Assembly: GCA_910587735.1 (NCBI GenBank)
Contig: CAJUNT010000039.1
Span: 1-17,541 of the forward strand
Length of the DNA stretch: 17,541 nucleotides
Direction: 5' to 3'
Origin: an uncultured Clostridia bacterium
GTDB lineage: Bacteria; Bacillota; Clostridia; Lachnospirales; Anaerotignaceae
Shown here: positions 5,467 through 12,111 of the stretch, piece after piece
Position numbering within the stretch: the first letter of the stretch is position 1
Layout of the letters: each line of letters opens with the position of its first letter
Program-made: the position numbers and the translations under genes
The notes under the pieces: generated by a model
Database searches by the model: none
What the model was told of the DNA's origin: nothing
Seen by the model: only the letters and a program-made list of their open reading frames with translations

Positions 5467-7878
5467 ATGAACAGTCGTTATGATTTCAAAGAAATTGAAA
5501 AAAAATGGCGTGAAAATTGGGAAAAAAATCCTATAAACAAAGAAGATGATAAAAAACCTAGATTTTACTGCTTGGATATGTTTCCTTACCCTTCTGGTAC
5601 AGGGCTTCATGTAGGACATTGGAGAGGATATGTATTAAGTGACGTAGTAAGTCGTTACAAAGTATTGCAGGGATATCAGGTATTGCACCCAATGGGCTGG
5701 GACGCTTTTGGATTGCCAGCAGAAAACTTTGCAATTAAAAATAACATACATCCTCGTATTTCTACAGCAGATAATATTGAAAATGTAAAAAGACAACTTC
5801 ACGAAATTAGTGCTATTTATGACTGGGACAGAGAAGTCAATACAACAGACCCTTCTTATTATAAATGGACACAATGGATATTTGTACAGATGTTTAAAAA
5901 AGGACTTGCCTATGAAAAAGAAATGCCTTTAAACTGGTGTCCAAGCTGTAAATGTGTTCTTGCCAATGAAGAAGCTACAAATGGTGTTTGTGAGCGTTGT
6001 GGAACAGTTGTTACAAAAAAGAATTTAAGACAATGGATGCTAAAAATTACAGCATATGCTGATAGATTGTTAGAAGATTTATCAAAATTAGACTGGCCTG
6101 CAAAAGTGAAAAAAATGCAGTCTGATTGGATAGGTAAAAGCTATGGTGCAGAGGTTTCATTTAAAGTAAAAGATAGCGATAAAGAAATTGTAGTTTATAC
6201 TACAAGACCAGACACATTATACGGTGCTACATTTATGGTACTTTCACCAGAATACAAAGATGTCAAAGAATTGACAACAGCAGAACAAAAGGATGCTATG
6301 GAAAAATATTGTTTTGAGGCATCTACAAAATCATCTGTTGACCGTATTACAAACAAAGAAAAAACAGGTGTATTTACAGGAAGTTATGGAATCAATCCTT
6401 TAAATGGCGCATTGATACCAATATGGGTATCTGATTATGTATTAGCTGATTATGGTACTGGAGCAATTATGTGTGTACCTGCTCATGATGAACGTGACTT
6501 TGAATTTGCTAAAAAATTCGATTTACCTATTATACAAGTTATATTAAAAGAAGGCGAACAGGAACAAGAATTACAAGAGGCATATACTGGTGATGGTATT
6601 ATGATAAATTCTGGTGACTGGAATGGTATGAAAGCATTTGATGCAAAAGAAAAAGCACCTCATTATTTGGAAGAAAAAGGACTCGGCAAAAAAACAATTA
6701 ACTATAAATTGCGTGACTGGGTATTCTCAAGACAAAGATATTGGGGAGAACCGATTCCTATTGTACATTGTCCTCATTGTGGTGCAGTTGCTGTACCAGA
6801 AGACCAGTTGCCTATTGAACTTCCTGAAGTGGAATCCTATAAGCCAACAGATACAGGAGAATCTCCATTAGCGCATATTGATGAATGGGTAAATACTACT
6901 TGTCCACAGTGCGGTGGTCCAGCAAAAAGAGAAACGAATACAATGCCTCAATGGGCTGGTTCTTCTTGGTATTTCTTGCGTTATGTAGATAACCATAATG
7001 ATAAAGAATTAGCAAGTAAAGAGGCACTCAAAAAATGGATGCCTGTTGATTTGTATGTTGGTGGTATTGAGCATGCTGTATTGCATTTGCTTTATGCGAG
7101 ATTTTATACAAAATTCTTATATGATATTGGTACAGTAGATTTTGATGAACCATTTACAAGATTGTTCAATCAAGGTATGATTACTAAAAATGGTGCAAAA
7201 ATGAGTAAATCAGTAGGAAATGTGGTTTCTCCTGATGAACTGGTAGAAAAATATGGCTGTGACTCATTGAGAATGTATGAGCTTTTTGTTGGTCCTCCAG
7301 AATTAGATTCTGATTGGGACGATAGTGGTATTGATGGCGTATTCCGTTATTTGAATAAAGTTTGGAAATTGGTTGCAACATATAAAGATAATACCATAGC
7401 AGAAACAAAAGATATGGCATTTATTAGAAATAAATTGATATATGAAATTACAAGCCGTTTGGAAGCACTTACAATGAATACAGTTGTAAGCGGTTTTATG
7501 GAATATACAAATAAAATTGTTGATATTGCGAAAAAAGAAAATGGCATTGATAAAACAACATTAGAAACACTTGTTATATTACTTGCACCATTTACACCAC
7601 ATATTGCAGAAGAATTATGGCAGGAGATGGGTCATACAACATCTGTATTTGCTGAAAAATGGCCTGTTTGTGATGAAACAAAATTAAAAACAGATACGAT
7701 TGAAATTGCTTTGCAGGTAAATGGTAAATTTAGAGAAAATTTAGTGATTGGTGCAGAAGATAGTAAAGAAACTGTTTTGACAAAAGCAAAAGAAGTACTT
7801 GCATCTAGATTGGAAGGAAAAACAGTTGTAAAAGAGATTTATGTTCCAGCTAAAATTGTAAATATTGTTGTAAAATAA
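5467..7878 (+). CDS. leuS: Leucyl-tRNA synthetase
   Basis: This 803-aa class I aminoacyl-tRNA synthetase attaches leucine to tRNA-Leu in the cytosol. The HIGH motif appears as H48-VGH in YPSGTGLHVGHWRGY, and the KMSKS motif is at 578-582. A CPSCKC...CERCG zinc knuckle follows the first half of the catalytic core, and a second CPHCG...CPQCG pair lies near the middle. The CP1 editing domain is recognisable by TTRPDTLYGATF and by GTGAIMCVPAHDERDFEFA. The anticodon-binding helical domain and a short C-terminal domain complete a normal bacterial length. ATG 5467 is chosen over 5449 because 5449 lies inside the GAGGAGG ribosome binding site. The gene stands alone, with the repeat array downstream. 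Confidence 0.98.
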   Translation: MNSRYDFKEIEKKWRENWEKNPINKEDDKKPRFYCLDMFPYPSGTGLHVGHWRGYVLSDVVSRYKVLQGYQVLHPMGWDAFGLPAENFAIKNNIHPRISTADNIENVKRQLHEISAIYDWDREVNTTDPSYYKWTQWIFVQMFKKGLAYEKEMPLNWCPSCKCVLANEEATNGVCERCGTVVTKKNLRQWMLKITAYADRLLEDLSKLDWPAKVKKMQSDWIGKSYGAEVSFKVKDSDKEIVVYTTRPDTLYGATFMVLSPEYKDVKELTTAEQKDAMEKYCFEASTKSSVDRITNKEKTGVFTGSYGINPLNGALIPIWVSDYVLADYGTGAIMCVPAHDERDFEFAKKFDLPIIQVILKEGEQEQELQEAYTGDGIMINSGDWNGMKAFDAKEKAPHYLEEKGLGKKTINYKLRDWVFSRQRYWGEPIPIVHCPHCGAVAVPEDQLPIELPEVESYKPTDTGESPLAHIDEWVNTTCPQCGGPAKRETNTMPQWAGSSWYFLRYVDNHNDKELASKEALKKWMPVDLYVGGIEHAVLHLLYARFYTKFLYDIGTVDFDEPFTRLFNQGMITKNGAKMSKSVGNVVSPDELVEKYGCDSLRMYELFVGPPELDSDWDDSGIDGVFRYLNKVWKLVATYKDNTIAETKDMAFIRNKLIYEITSRLEALTMNTVVSGFMEYTNKIVDIAKKENGIDKTTLETLVILLAPFTPHIAEELWQEMGHTTSVFAEKWPVCDETKLKTDTIEIALQVNGKFRENLVIGAEDSKETVLTKAKEVLASRLEGKTVVKEIYVPAKIVNIVVK

Positions 7879-7904
7879 AATTATGATATAATTGCGGACG
7901 CGAA

Positions 7905-8124
7905 TGTTAAAGTTTTTTGTCAAACTTTCTAGGAGGAAAGTTTGTAGGGCGCTGAATGTCCAGTGGACATTCGTTTAGCGCCGACCGGAGCGAAGCGTAG
8001 ACTGGACAACGTCCACAAATAAATAATATTGTTTTGTTAAGACCTTGAGGACGTTGTCCTCAAACTCCTACCCGCTTTTGAAAAAGCGGGGCAAAACTTT
8101 AAAGGAAAACTTCGTTTTCCTAAT
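7905..8124 (+). repeat. Structured intergenic repeat, copy C4 with nested hairpin insertion
   Basis: This is the first of three tandem copies downstream of leuS, with all five hairpins. H1 (7921-7944) has arms CAAACTTTC/GAAAGTTTG, H2 (8003-8015) is TGGAC-AAC-GTCCA, H3 (8047-8061) is GAGGAC-GTT-GTCCTC, H4 (8071-8090) has CCCGC/GCGGG outer arms, and H5 (8103-8121) is AGGAAAAC-TTC-GTTTTCCT. Between H1 and H2 an extra GC-richer segment of about 55 bp is inserted that the other copies lack. Confidence 0.88.
7948..7982. repeat. Nested palindromic insertion in copy C4
   Basis: GGCGCT (7948-7953) pairs with AGCGCC (7977-7982), enclosing GAATGTCC/GGACATTC around an AGT loop, with GTTT bulged. The GC-rich tail GACCGGAGCGAAGCGTAGAC follows. 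The block interrupts the H1-H2 junction that is continuous in C1, so it looks like a second palindromic element inserted into the first. Confidence 0.7.
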
Positions 8125-8142
8125 GTCCTAATGATTATGAAC

Positions 8143-8288
8143 GCAAATATTAAAGTTTGTAAATATGGACAATGTCCACAAATAAAATAATATTGTTTTG
8201 TTAAGACCTTGAGGACGTTGTCCTCAAACTCCTACCAACTTTTGAAAAAGTTGGACAAAACTTTAAAGGAAAACTTCGTTTTCCTAAT
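8143..8288 (+). repeat. Structured intergenic repeat, copy C5
   Basis: This is the second tandem copy. H1 is reduced to AAAGTTTGTAA. H2 (8166-8178) is TGGAC-AAT-GTCCA, H3 (8211-8225) is GAGGAC-GTT-GTCCTC, H4 (8235-8254) has CCAAC/GTTGG outer arms, and H5 (8267-8285) is AGGAAAAC-TTC-GTTTTCCT. The junction ATGATTATGAACGC starts at 8131 and recurs at 8296 (165-bp period) and, with one change, at 8466. Confidence 0.88.
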
Positions 8289-8312
8289 GTTTCTAATGAT
8301 TATGAACGCAAA

Positions 8313-8453
8313 TATTAAAGTTTGTAAGTATGGACAACGTCCACAAATAAAATAATATTGTTTTGTTAAGACATTGAGAGCTCTGCTCTCAAACTCTCGT
8401 CCGCTTTTGAAAAAGCGGGGCAAAACTTTAAAGGAAAACTTCGTTTTCCTAAT
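8313..8453 (+). repeat. Structured intergenic repeat, copy C6
   Basis: This is the third tandem copy. H2 (8331-8343) is TGGAC-AAC-GTCCA, H3 (8376-8390) is GAGAGC-TCT-GCTCTC, H4 (8401-8418) has CCGC/GCGG outer arms, and H5 (8432-8450) is AGGAAAAC-TTC-GTTTTCCT. The H3 stem differs from its neighbours at paired positions, with both sides changed together. Confidence 0.88.
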
Positions 8454-8492
8454 AATTGCAAACACATGATTATGGACGCAAATATTAAAATT

Positions 8493-8520
8493 AGCCGGTA
8501 TGGTAACATACCGGCTTTTT
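8493..8520 (+). terminator. Strong terminator after the leuS repeat array
   Basis: AGCCGGTATG (8493-8502) and CATACCGGCT (8507-8516) form a perfect 10-bp stem with loop GTAA, followed by TTTTT. It probably ends plus-strand transcripts from leuS and the repeats. The minus-strand side (CTAATTTTAA) could act weakly too. Confidence 0.85.
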
Positions 8521-8552
8521 ATATTGATAATTGTATTATGGTGATGTGAGTG

Positions 8553-8586
8553 AAAAACATTGAGGAGTGCAATACAATGTTTTTTT
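8553..8586. terminator. Bidirectional terminator of the Cys-rich gene
   Basis: AAAAACATTG (8553-8562) pairs with CAATGTTTTT (8575-8584) around a 12-nt loop, flanked by A-runs and T-runs so that it works on both strands. It lies about 40 nt beyond the stop of the minus-strand Cys-rich gene. Confidence 0.7.
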
Positions 8587-8625
8587 GTTATAAATAAAGG
8601 AGAGAGTACATAATATAAAGGGGGA

Positions 8626-9609
8626 TTATCTTTTTTGCATAGTGTTTTTACTTCTTGTGGAACAATTATTATTTTTTGGAGTATTGCAGTTATCATTGTT
8701 GCAACCACAGTTATCATTGCAACCGCAATTATCATTTACATTACCACTGGAGGCACAATTACCCAATCCACGGCAATGTGTTACATTTGTTTTTGGAGCA
8801 AATATTTCCATAGGGAATTCTAATTTATCAAAGAAATCGCAAGGGTCTGGATTGGATACGCAACGGATTTCATCTGGTATGCAATTTCCTGATGTGTGTA
8901 CCAAAAGATTTGTTGTACGGAACATTCTAATAATAGAGAACAAACCTAATGTTACATTTACTGCAATAGGTGCGCCATAGGAAGAATCTTCCATTGCTCT
9001 AGGGCTTGGGTCACCGCAATTACATGGATAATTGCAACCACAGTTATTAGCATATTTCAATTCAGCAAGTAATCCTACTCCTGTACCTTCTACACTAACA
9101 AATGGTCCTGCTGCTGCCTCATCAAAACATTGATATAAATCAGATGCAACGGTTACTTCTGTTTCGGAAGAACCTGTTGCGCCACCAAATAATGTGACTT
9201 TTTGATTGTATGAATTTGTACCTTCTATTGTACCTATACATACGCTTTCGCAGTTTCTAAAATCTAATGTATATAAAAATGTGTATTTTACTTCTACGTC
9301 CCAGCAACTGGAGCGGAAAGGATTTTTCTTTTTGCTTATAATGTCAATTTTTGACAATGTTGTATTTTTAATAGATACACTTACTGCATTGCATGGTGGC
9401 ACTATGACATCACCTTCACAAAACATATCTGTACCATTTGAAATGCCTCTTGCTGCTCTTGCTGGACCGATTATAGCAGGAGAAAGGCATTTTTGAAATC
9501 TTAATTGGTCAAATATCTTTTGTGCAATGATACATTCTTCATTACTACAAGAATTTCTACATTCTGCACTTAAACCAACCTTATTATTTTCAAAATCGAA
9601 TGCGCCCAT
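8626..9609 (-). CDS. Cysteine-rich protein, probable spore-surface protein
   Basis: This 327-aa protein has about 25 Cys (near 8%) and no signal peptide or membrane segment. It starts with a short acidic N-terminus, then conserved-looking blocks KCLSPAIIGPARAARG and EGDVIVPPCNAVSVSI and a beta-rich middle. A NNCGCNYPCNCGD cluster lies mid-chain, and the C-terminal tail is low-complexity Asn/Asp-Cys-Gly (NDNCGCNDNCGCNNDNC). Such Cys-rich, self-crosslinking character is typical of clostridial spore coat and exosporium proteins. I cannot name a characterised homologue, so that role is inference. It is supported by a sigma-E/sigma-K-like promoter 44-71 nt upstream. ATG 9609 has the strong ribosome binding site AAAGGAGG. 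An alternative is a vegetative structural or metal-binding protein. Confidence 0.7.
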   Translation of the reverse strand: MGAFDFENNKVGLSAECRNSCSNEECIIAQKIFDQLRFQKCLSPAIIGPARAARGISNGTDMFCEGDVIVPPCNAVSVSIKNTTLSKIDIISKKKNPFRSSCWDVEVKYTFLYTLDFRNCESVCIGTIEGTNSYNQKVTLFGGATGSSETEVTVASDLYQCFDEAAAGPFVSVEGTGVGLLAELKYANNCGCNYPCNCGDPSPRAMEDSSYGAPIAVNVTLGLFSIIRMFRTTNLLVHTSGNCIPDEIRCVSNPDPCDFFDKLEFPMEIFAPKTNVTHCRGLGNCASSGNVNDNCGCNDNCGCNNDNCNTPKNNNCSTRSKNTMQKR

Positions 9610-9652
9610 AATAAAAGCCTCCTTTAAAAATTGTTTTTGTTTGATTCTTTTA

Positions 9653-9680
9653 TATCATATGTGCATTATAAAAATGGGTG
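9653..9680 (-). promoter_or_regulatory. Sigma-K/sigma-E-like sporulation promoter
   Basis: On the minus strand, CACC (9680-9677) is followed after 15 nt by CATATGATA (9661-9653). This matches the known late mother-cell pattern of an AC-centred -35 and CATANNNTA -10. No good sigma-A promoter is seen in the same place. Confidence 0.45.
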
Positions 9681-9857
9681 CTATTTTGAAGTTGTCCTTT
9701 TTTCAATTTTATATAAAAAAAGACTTGTACAAACAAAGACAAGCAGTATTTTCAGCAATAAAAGTGCTATATTGTATCTATTTTGATACGATATTACACA
9801 GTATGATAAATTAGTATAGTACTATTTTTAAACAGACAAAAATTTAAAGTAATATAA

Positions 9858-9892
9858 AAACACTCCTTTTTCAATGTGAAAAAAGAGTGTTT
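9858..9892 (-). terminator. Terminator of the aroC-LUD operon
   Basis: Reading the minus strand, AAACACTCTTTTTTC pairs with GAAAAAGGAGTGTTT (15 bp with one G-U) around loop ACATT, and TTTATATT follows. It lies 15 nt beyond the LUD gene stop. Confidence 0.85.
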
Positions 9893-9906
9893 GAATAAAA
9901 TGATTT

Positions 9907-10548
9907 TTAATATCCTAAATCTTCTCCTACAATAATTACTTTTACACGATTTGCAGGTCTACTGGTACGAGTGATTAAAACTTCAGAACAAATACAATCT
10001 GGAGAAGTACAATTATGACATTTTCCGCTTGTTTTGCAAGGTGTTTTAATATCAAAACGTCCAGCATTGATAGGTGCAGCTGTAAATCTTGCTCTGGATA
10101 TTGCTGCATCTAAATTTTGCTCTATTTTATTGATGCCACAAATAAATATAACATTTTTAGGTCCAAAACAAATAGCAGCTAAACGATTACCTGTGCCATC
10201 AATATTAACAAGTATACCATCTTCTGAAAGTGCGTTTGTACTTGTAATAAAGTAATCTGCTGTTAAACATTTTTTTAATATTTCTGTTGTTTCTTCTGGG
10301 CTTTTTGCTAAATCTCTGTCGTAAACAGTGTAGTTTTTTTCATGAACTGCTTTTGTTAATCCCATATCTCTTATTGTCATAGAGCCTCCCCAGCCTATGG
10401 AACTGCCTTCAGGAATCAACTCTATTGCTTTTTGTAATGCCTCTTGTGCAGTAGTGCAGTAGTATGCTTCAAAATGTCTTTTTTCCAAATTAGATACTAC
10501 TGTTTTACCTAATAAAGCGTTTCTTTTTTCTACCATTTCATTTGCCAT
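9907..10548 (-). CDS. LUD-domain protein (LutC/YkgG-like, lactate utilisation family)
   Basis: This 213-aa single-domain member of the LUD (formerly DUF162) family is recognisable from IPEGSSIGWGGSMTIRDMGL, YFITSTNALSEDGILVNIDG, GNRLAAICFGPKNVIFICG and INKIEQNLDAAI. A C-terminal Cys cluster (PCKTSGKCHNC, PDCICS) is seen in many clostridial members. LutC-type proteins work with iron-sulfur partners in lactate oxidation, but no lutA or lutB gene is next to it, so the role here is unknown. The start is ATG 10548, with AAAGGAG at suitable spacing. The ATG at 10569 would overlap the end of aroC but lies upstream of that ribosome binding site. It is the second gene of an operon with aroC. Confidence 0.88.
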   Translation of the reverse strand: MANEMVEKRNALLGKTVVSNLEKRHFEAYYCTTAQEALQKAIELIPEGSSIGWGGSMTIRDMGLTKAVHEKNYTVYDRDLAKSPEETTEILKKCLTADYFITSTNALSEDGILVNIDGTGNRLAAICFGPKNVIFICGINKIEQNLDAAISRARFTAAPINAGRFDIKTPCKTSGKCHNCTSPDCICSEVLITRTSRPANRVKVIIVGEDLGY

Positions 10549-10565
10549 AATAGTAAAAACTCCTT

Positions 10566-11669
10566 TCAATGTTTATAAAAATTGATAATATGATTAATAT
10601 TACATACCATATTTTGAAATAATAAATCTACAAGTGCAATAGCAGCCATAGACTCTACCACTACAACTGCACGAGGCACTATAATAGGGTCGTGACGTCC
10701 TTTGATATTGATATGAATGTTTTCACCATTTTTAGTAACCGTTTGCTGTGTTTGATAAATAGATGGTGTGGGTTTAAATGCTAAACGAAATACAATAGGA
10801 GAGCCATCACTCATACCACCTAATATACCGCCAGAATGATTTGTCTTTTTTTGTATACTACCATTTTCATCTATATAAAAAGCATCATTATTTTGAGAAC
10901 CTTTTAATTTTGAAACAGCAAAACCTTCTCCAAATTCCAAACCTTTTACCGCACCAATGGAAAACAATGCTTGACCTAATACGGCAGGTAATTTATAAAA
11001 AACAGTTTCTCCAATACCCACAGGCATATGAGATATAACACATTCTATTACACCACCAGCAGAATCTTGCTCTTGTATACATTGTTTTAAATAATTTTCT
11101 GCTTGTTCTGCGGCAACCATATCAGGCATATAAAGCTTATTTTGTGATATGGCATTTCTATCAAAACGATTTTCAGAAATCGTAATATCACCTATTGATG
11201 TTGTATAAGCAAATAAATCTATATCCAAATGATGTAATATTTTTTTGGCAATGGCACCAGCAGCAACACGACAAAGTGTTTCACGTCCTGAAGAACGTCC
11301 GCCACCTCTATAATCATGTATACCATATTTTTTATCAAATGTATAATCAGCGTGTCCGGGGCGATAATATTGAGAAATTTCGTTGTAATCTGTGCTGTGA
11401 TGGTCTTGGTTATATACTATCATGGATATTGGTGTGCCTGTTGTTTTTCCTTCAAATACACCAGAGAGAATATGTACTTCATCACTTTCATTTCTTTTTG
11501 TGCCGTAAGGATTAGAACCAGGTTTCCTTCTATCCAGTTCTTTTTGAATGTATTCCTCTGTAATAGAAATGCCCGCAGGACAACCATCTACTACGACACC
11601 AAGTGCTTTCCCGTGGGATTCCCCCCAAGTAGAAACGGTAAATAATTTGCCGAATATAGAGCCAGACAA
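10566..11669 (-). CDS. aroC: Chorismate synthase
   Basis: This 367-aa enzyme catalyses the last shikimate step, anti-1,4-elimination of phosphate from EPSP to chorismate, using reduced FMN. Family signatures are GESHGKALGVVVDGCPAG near the N-terminus, RPGHADYTFDKKYG, DYRGGGRSSGRETLCRVAAGA, SGGILGGMSDGSPIVFR, KPTPSI and GRHDPIIVPRAVVVVESM at the C-terminus. The start codon is TTG at 11669: GAGGTGA lies just upstream, an in-frame TGA lies 9 nt before it, and MSGSIFGKLF fits the family's N-terminus. The LUD gene follows immediately, with its ribosome binding site at the aroC stop codon. An extended -10 promoter candidate lies at 11703-11711. No other aro genes are nearby. Confidence 0.97.
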   Translation of the reverse strand: MSGSIFGKLFTVSTWGESHGKALGVVVDGCPAGISITEEYIQKELDRRKPGSNPYGTKRNESDEVHILSGVFEGKTTGTPISMIVYNQDHHSTDYNEISQYYRPGHADYTFDKKYGIHDYRGGGRSSGRETLCRVAAGAIAKKILHHLDIDLFAYTTSIGDITISENRFDRNAISQNKLYMPDMVAAEQAENYLKQCIQEQDSAGGVIECVISHMPVGIGETVFYKLPAVLGQALFSIGAVKGLEFGEGFAVSKLKGSQNNDAFYIDENGSIQKKTNHSGGILGGMSDGSPIVFRLAFKPTPSIYQTQQTVTKNGENIHINIKGRHDPIIVPRAVVVVESMAAIALVDLLFQNMVCNINHIINFYKH

Positions 11670-11702
11670 TTTTATCTCACCTCTTTATATAAGAATACAT
11701 CC

Positions 11703-11711
11703 ATTTTAGCA
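11703..11711 (-). promoter_or_regulatory. Possible extended -10 promoter of aroC
   Basis: The minus strand reads TGCTAAAAT, an extended -10 (TGN plus TAAAAT), 34 nt upstream of the TTG start. No convincing -35 box is present. Confidence 0.35.
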
Positions 11712-11719
11712 TAAAAATG

Positions 11720-12111
11720 TTATTTTTAATAGAATTTTTCAAAAAAAGATAGTGAAATTTTTGAGAGTGGCTAAACAAACGTTTTTAAAATAGGGAGAAT
11801 GTTTTTTTACTTGTGTAGTGCTAGACACCAATATTTTTTTATGAAAAATATAAATATAAAAAAATAATAAAATAATTTGTGCAATATTTTGATTTAAAAT
11901 ACTATTTTGTTTTTTTAAAACACTAAAAACATTATAAAATTAAATATCATTTTTTGTTTATTTTATACAAAAACAAAAAAGTTTTAAAAAAAGAGTGACA
12001 AATAGGTCTAAATTTCAGAATTATATAATGAAGAGACAAAAACGACAAAATAATATAATATTCGCCTAATGCATCATTGGGCGGTAAATAAAATAAAGAA
12101 AGGAAGATAGT
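11720..12111 (+). other. Gene-free AT-rich leader upstream of the sheath candidate
   Basis: No gene is supportable here. Near the right end TATAAT (12024-12029) is a possible -10, but the best upstream hexamer GTGACA (11995-12000) is 23 nt away, too far for a standard sigma-A promoter. A short strong hairpin follows: CGCCTAATG pairs with CATTGGGCG (12063-12083, one G-U). The ribosome binding site AGAAAGGAAG lies at 12098-12107. The hairpin sits in the untranslated leader about 30 nt before the start codon and could affect mRNA stability or translation. The rest is featureless A/T. Confidence 0.45.

Noticed and set aside
7905..8453. A possible CRISPR array from regularly spaced repeats
   Set aside because: The units are about 165 bp with internal hairpins and no unique spacers of constant length, and no cas genes are present.
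8232..8735. A 167-codon minus-strand reading frame
   Set aside because: It runs through two repeat copies, the 8493 terminator and the end of the Cys-rich gene, and has internally repeated peptides derived from the DNA repeats. It has no ribosome binding site support.
11812..11828. A hairpin around GTGT...ACAC upstream of the sheath candidate
   Set aside because: Only four base pairs hold and the inner positions mismatch, so it is not meaningful.
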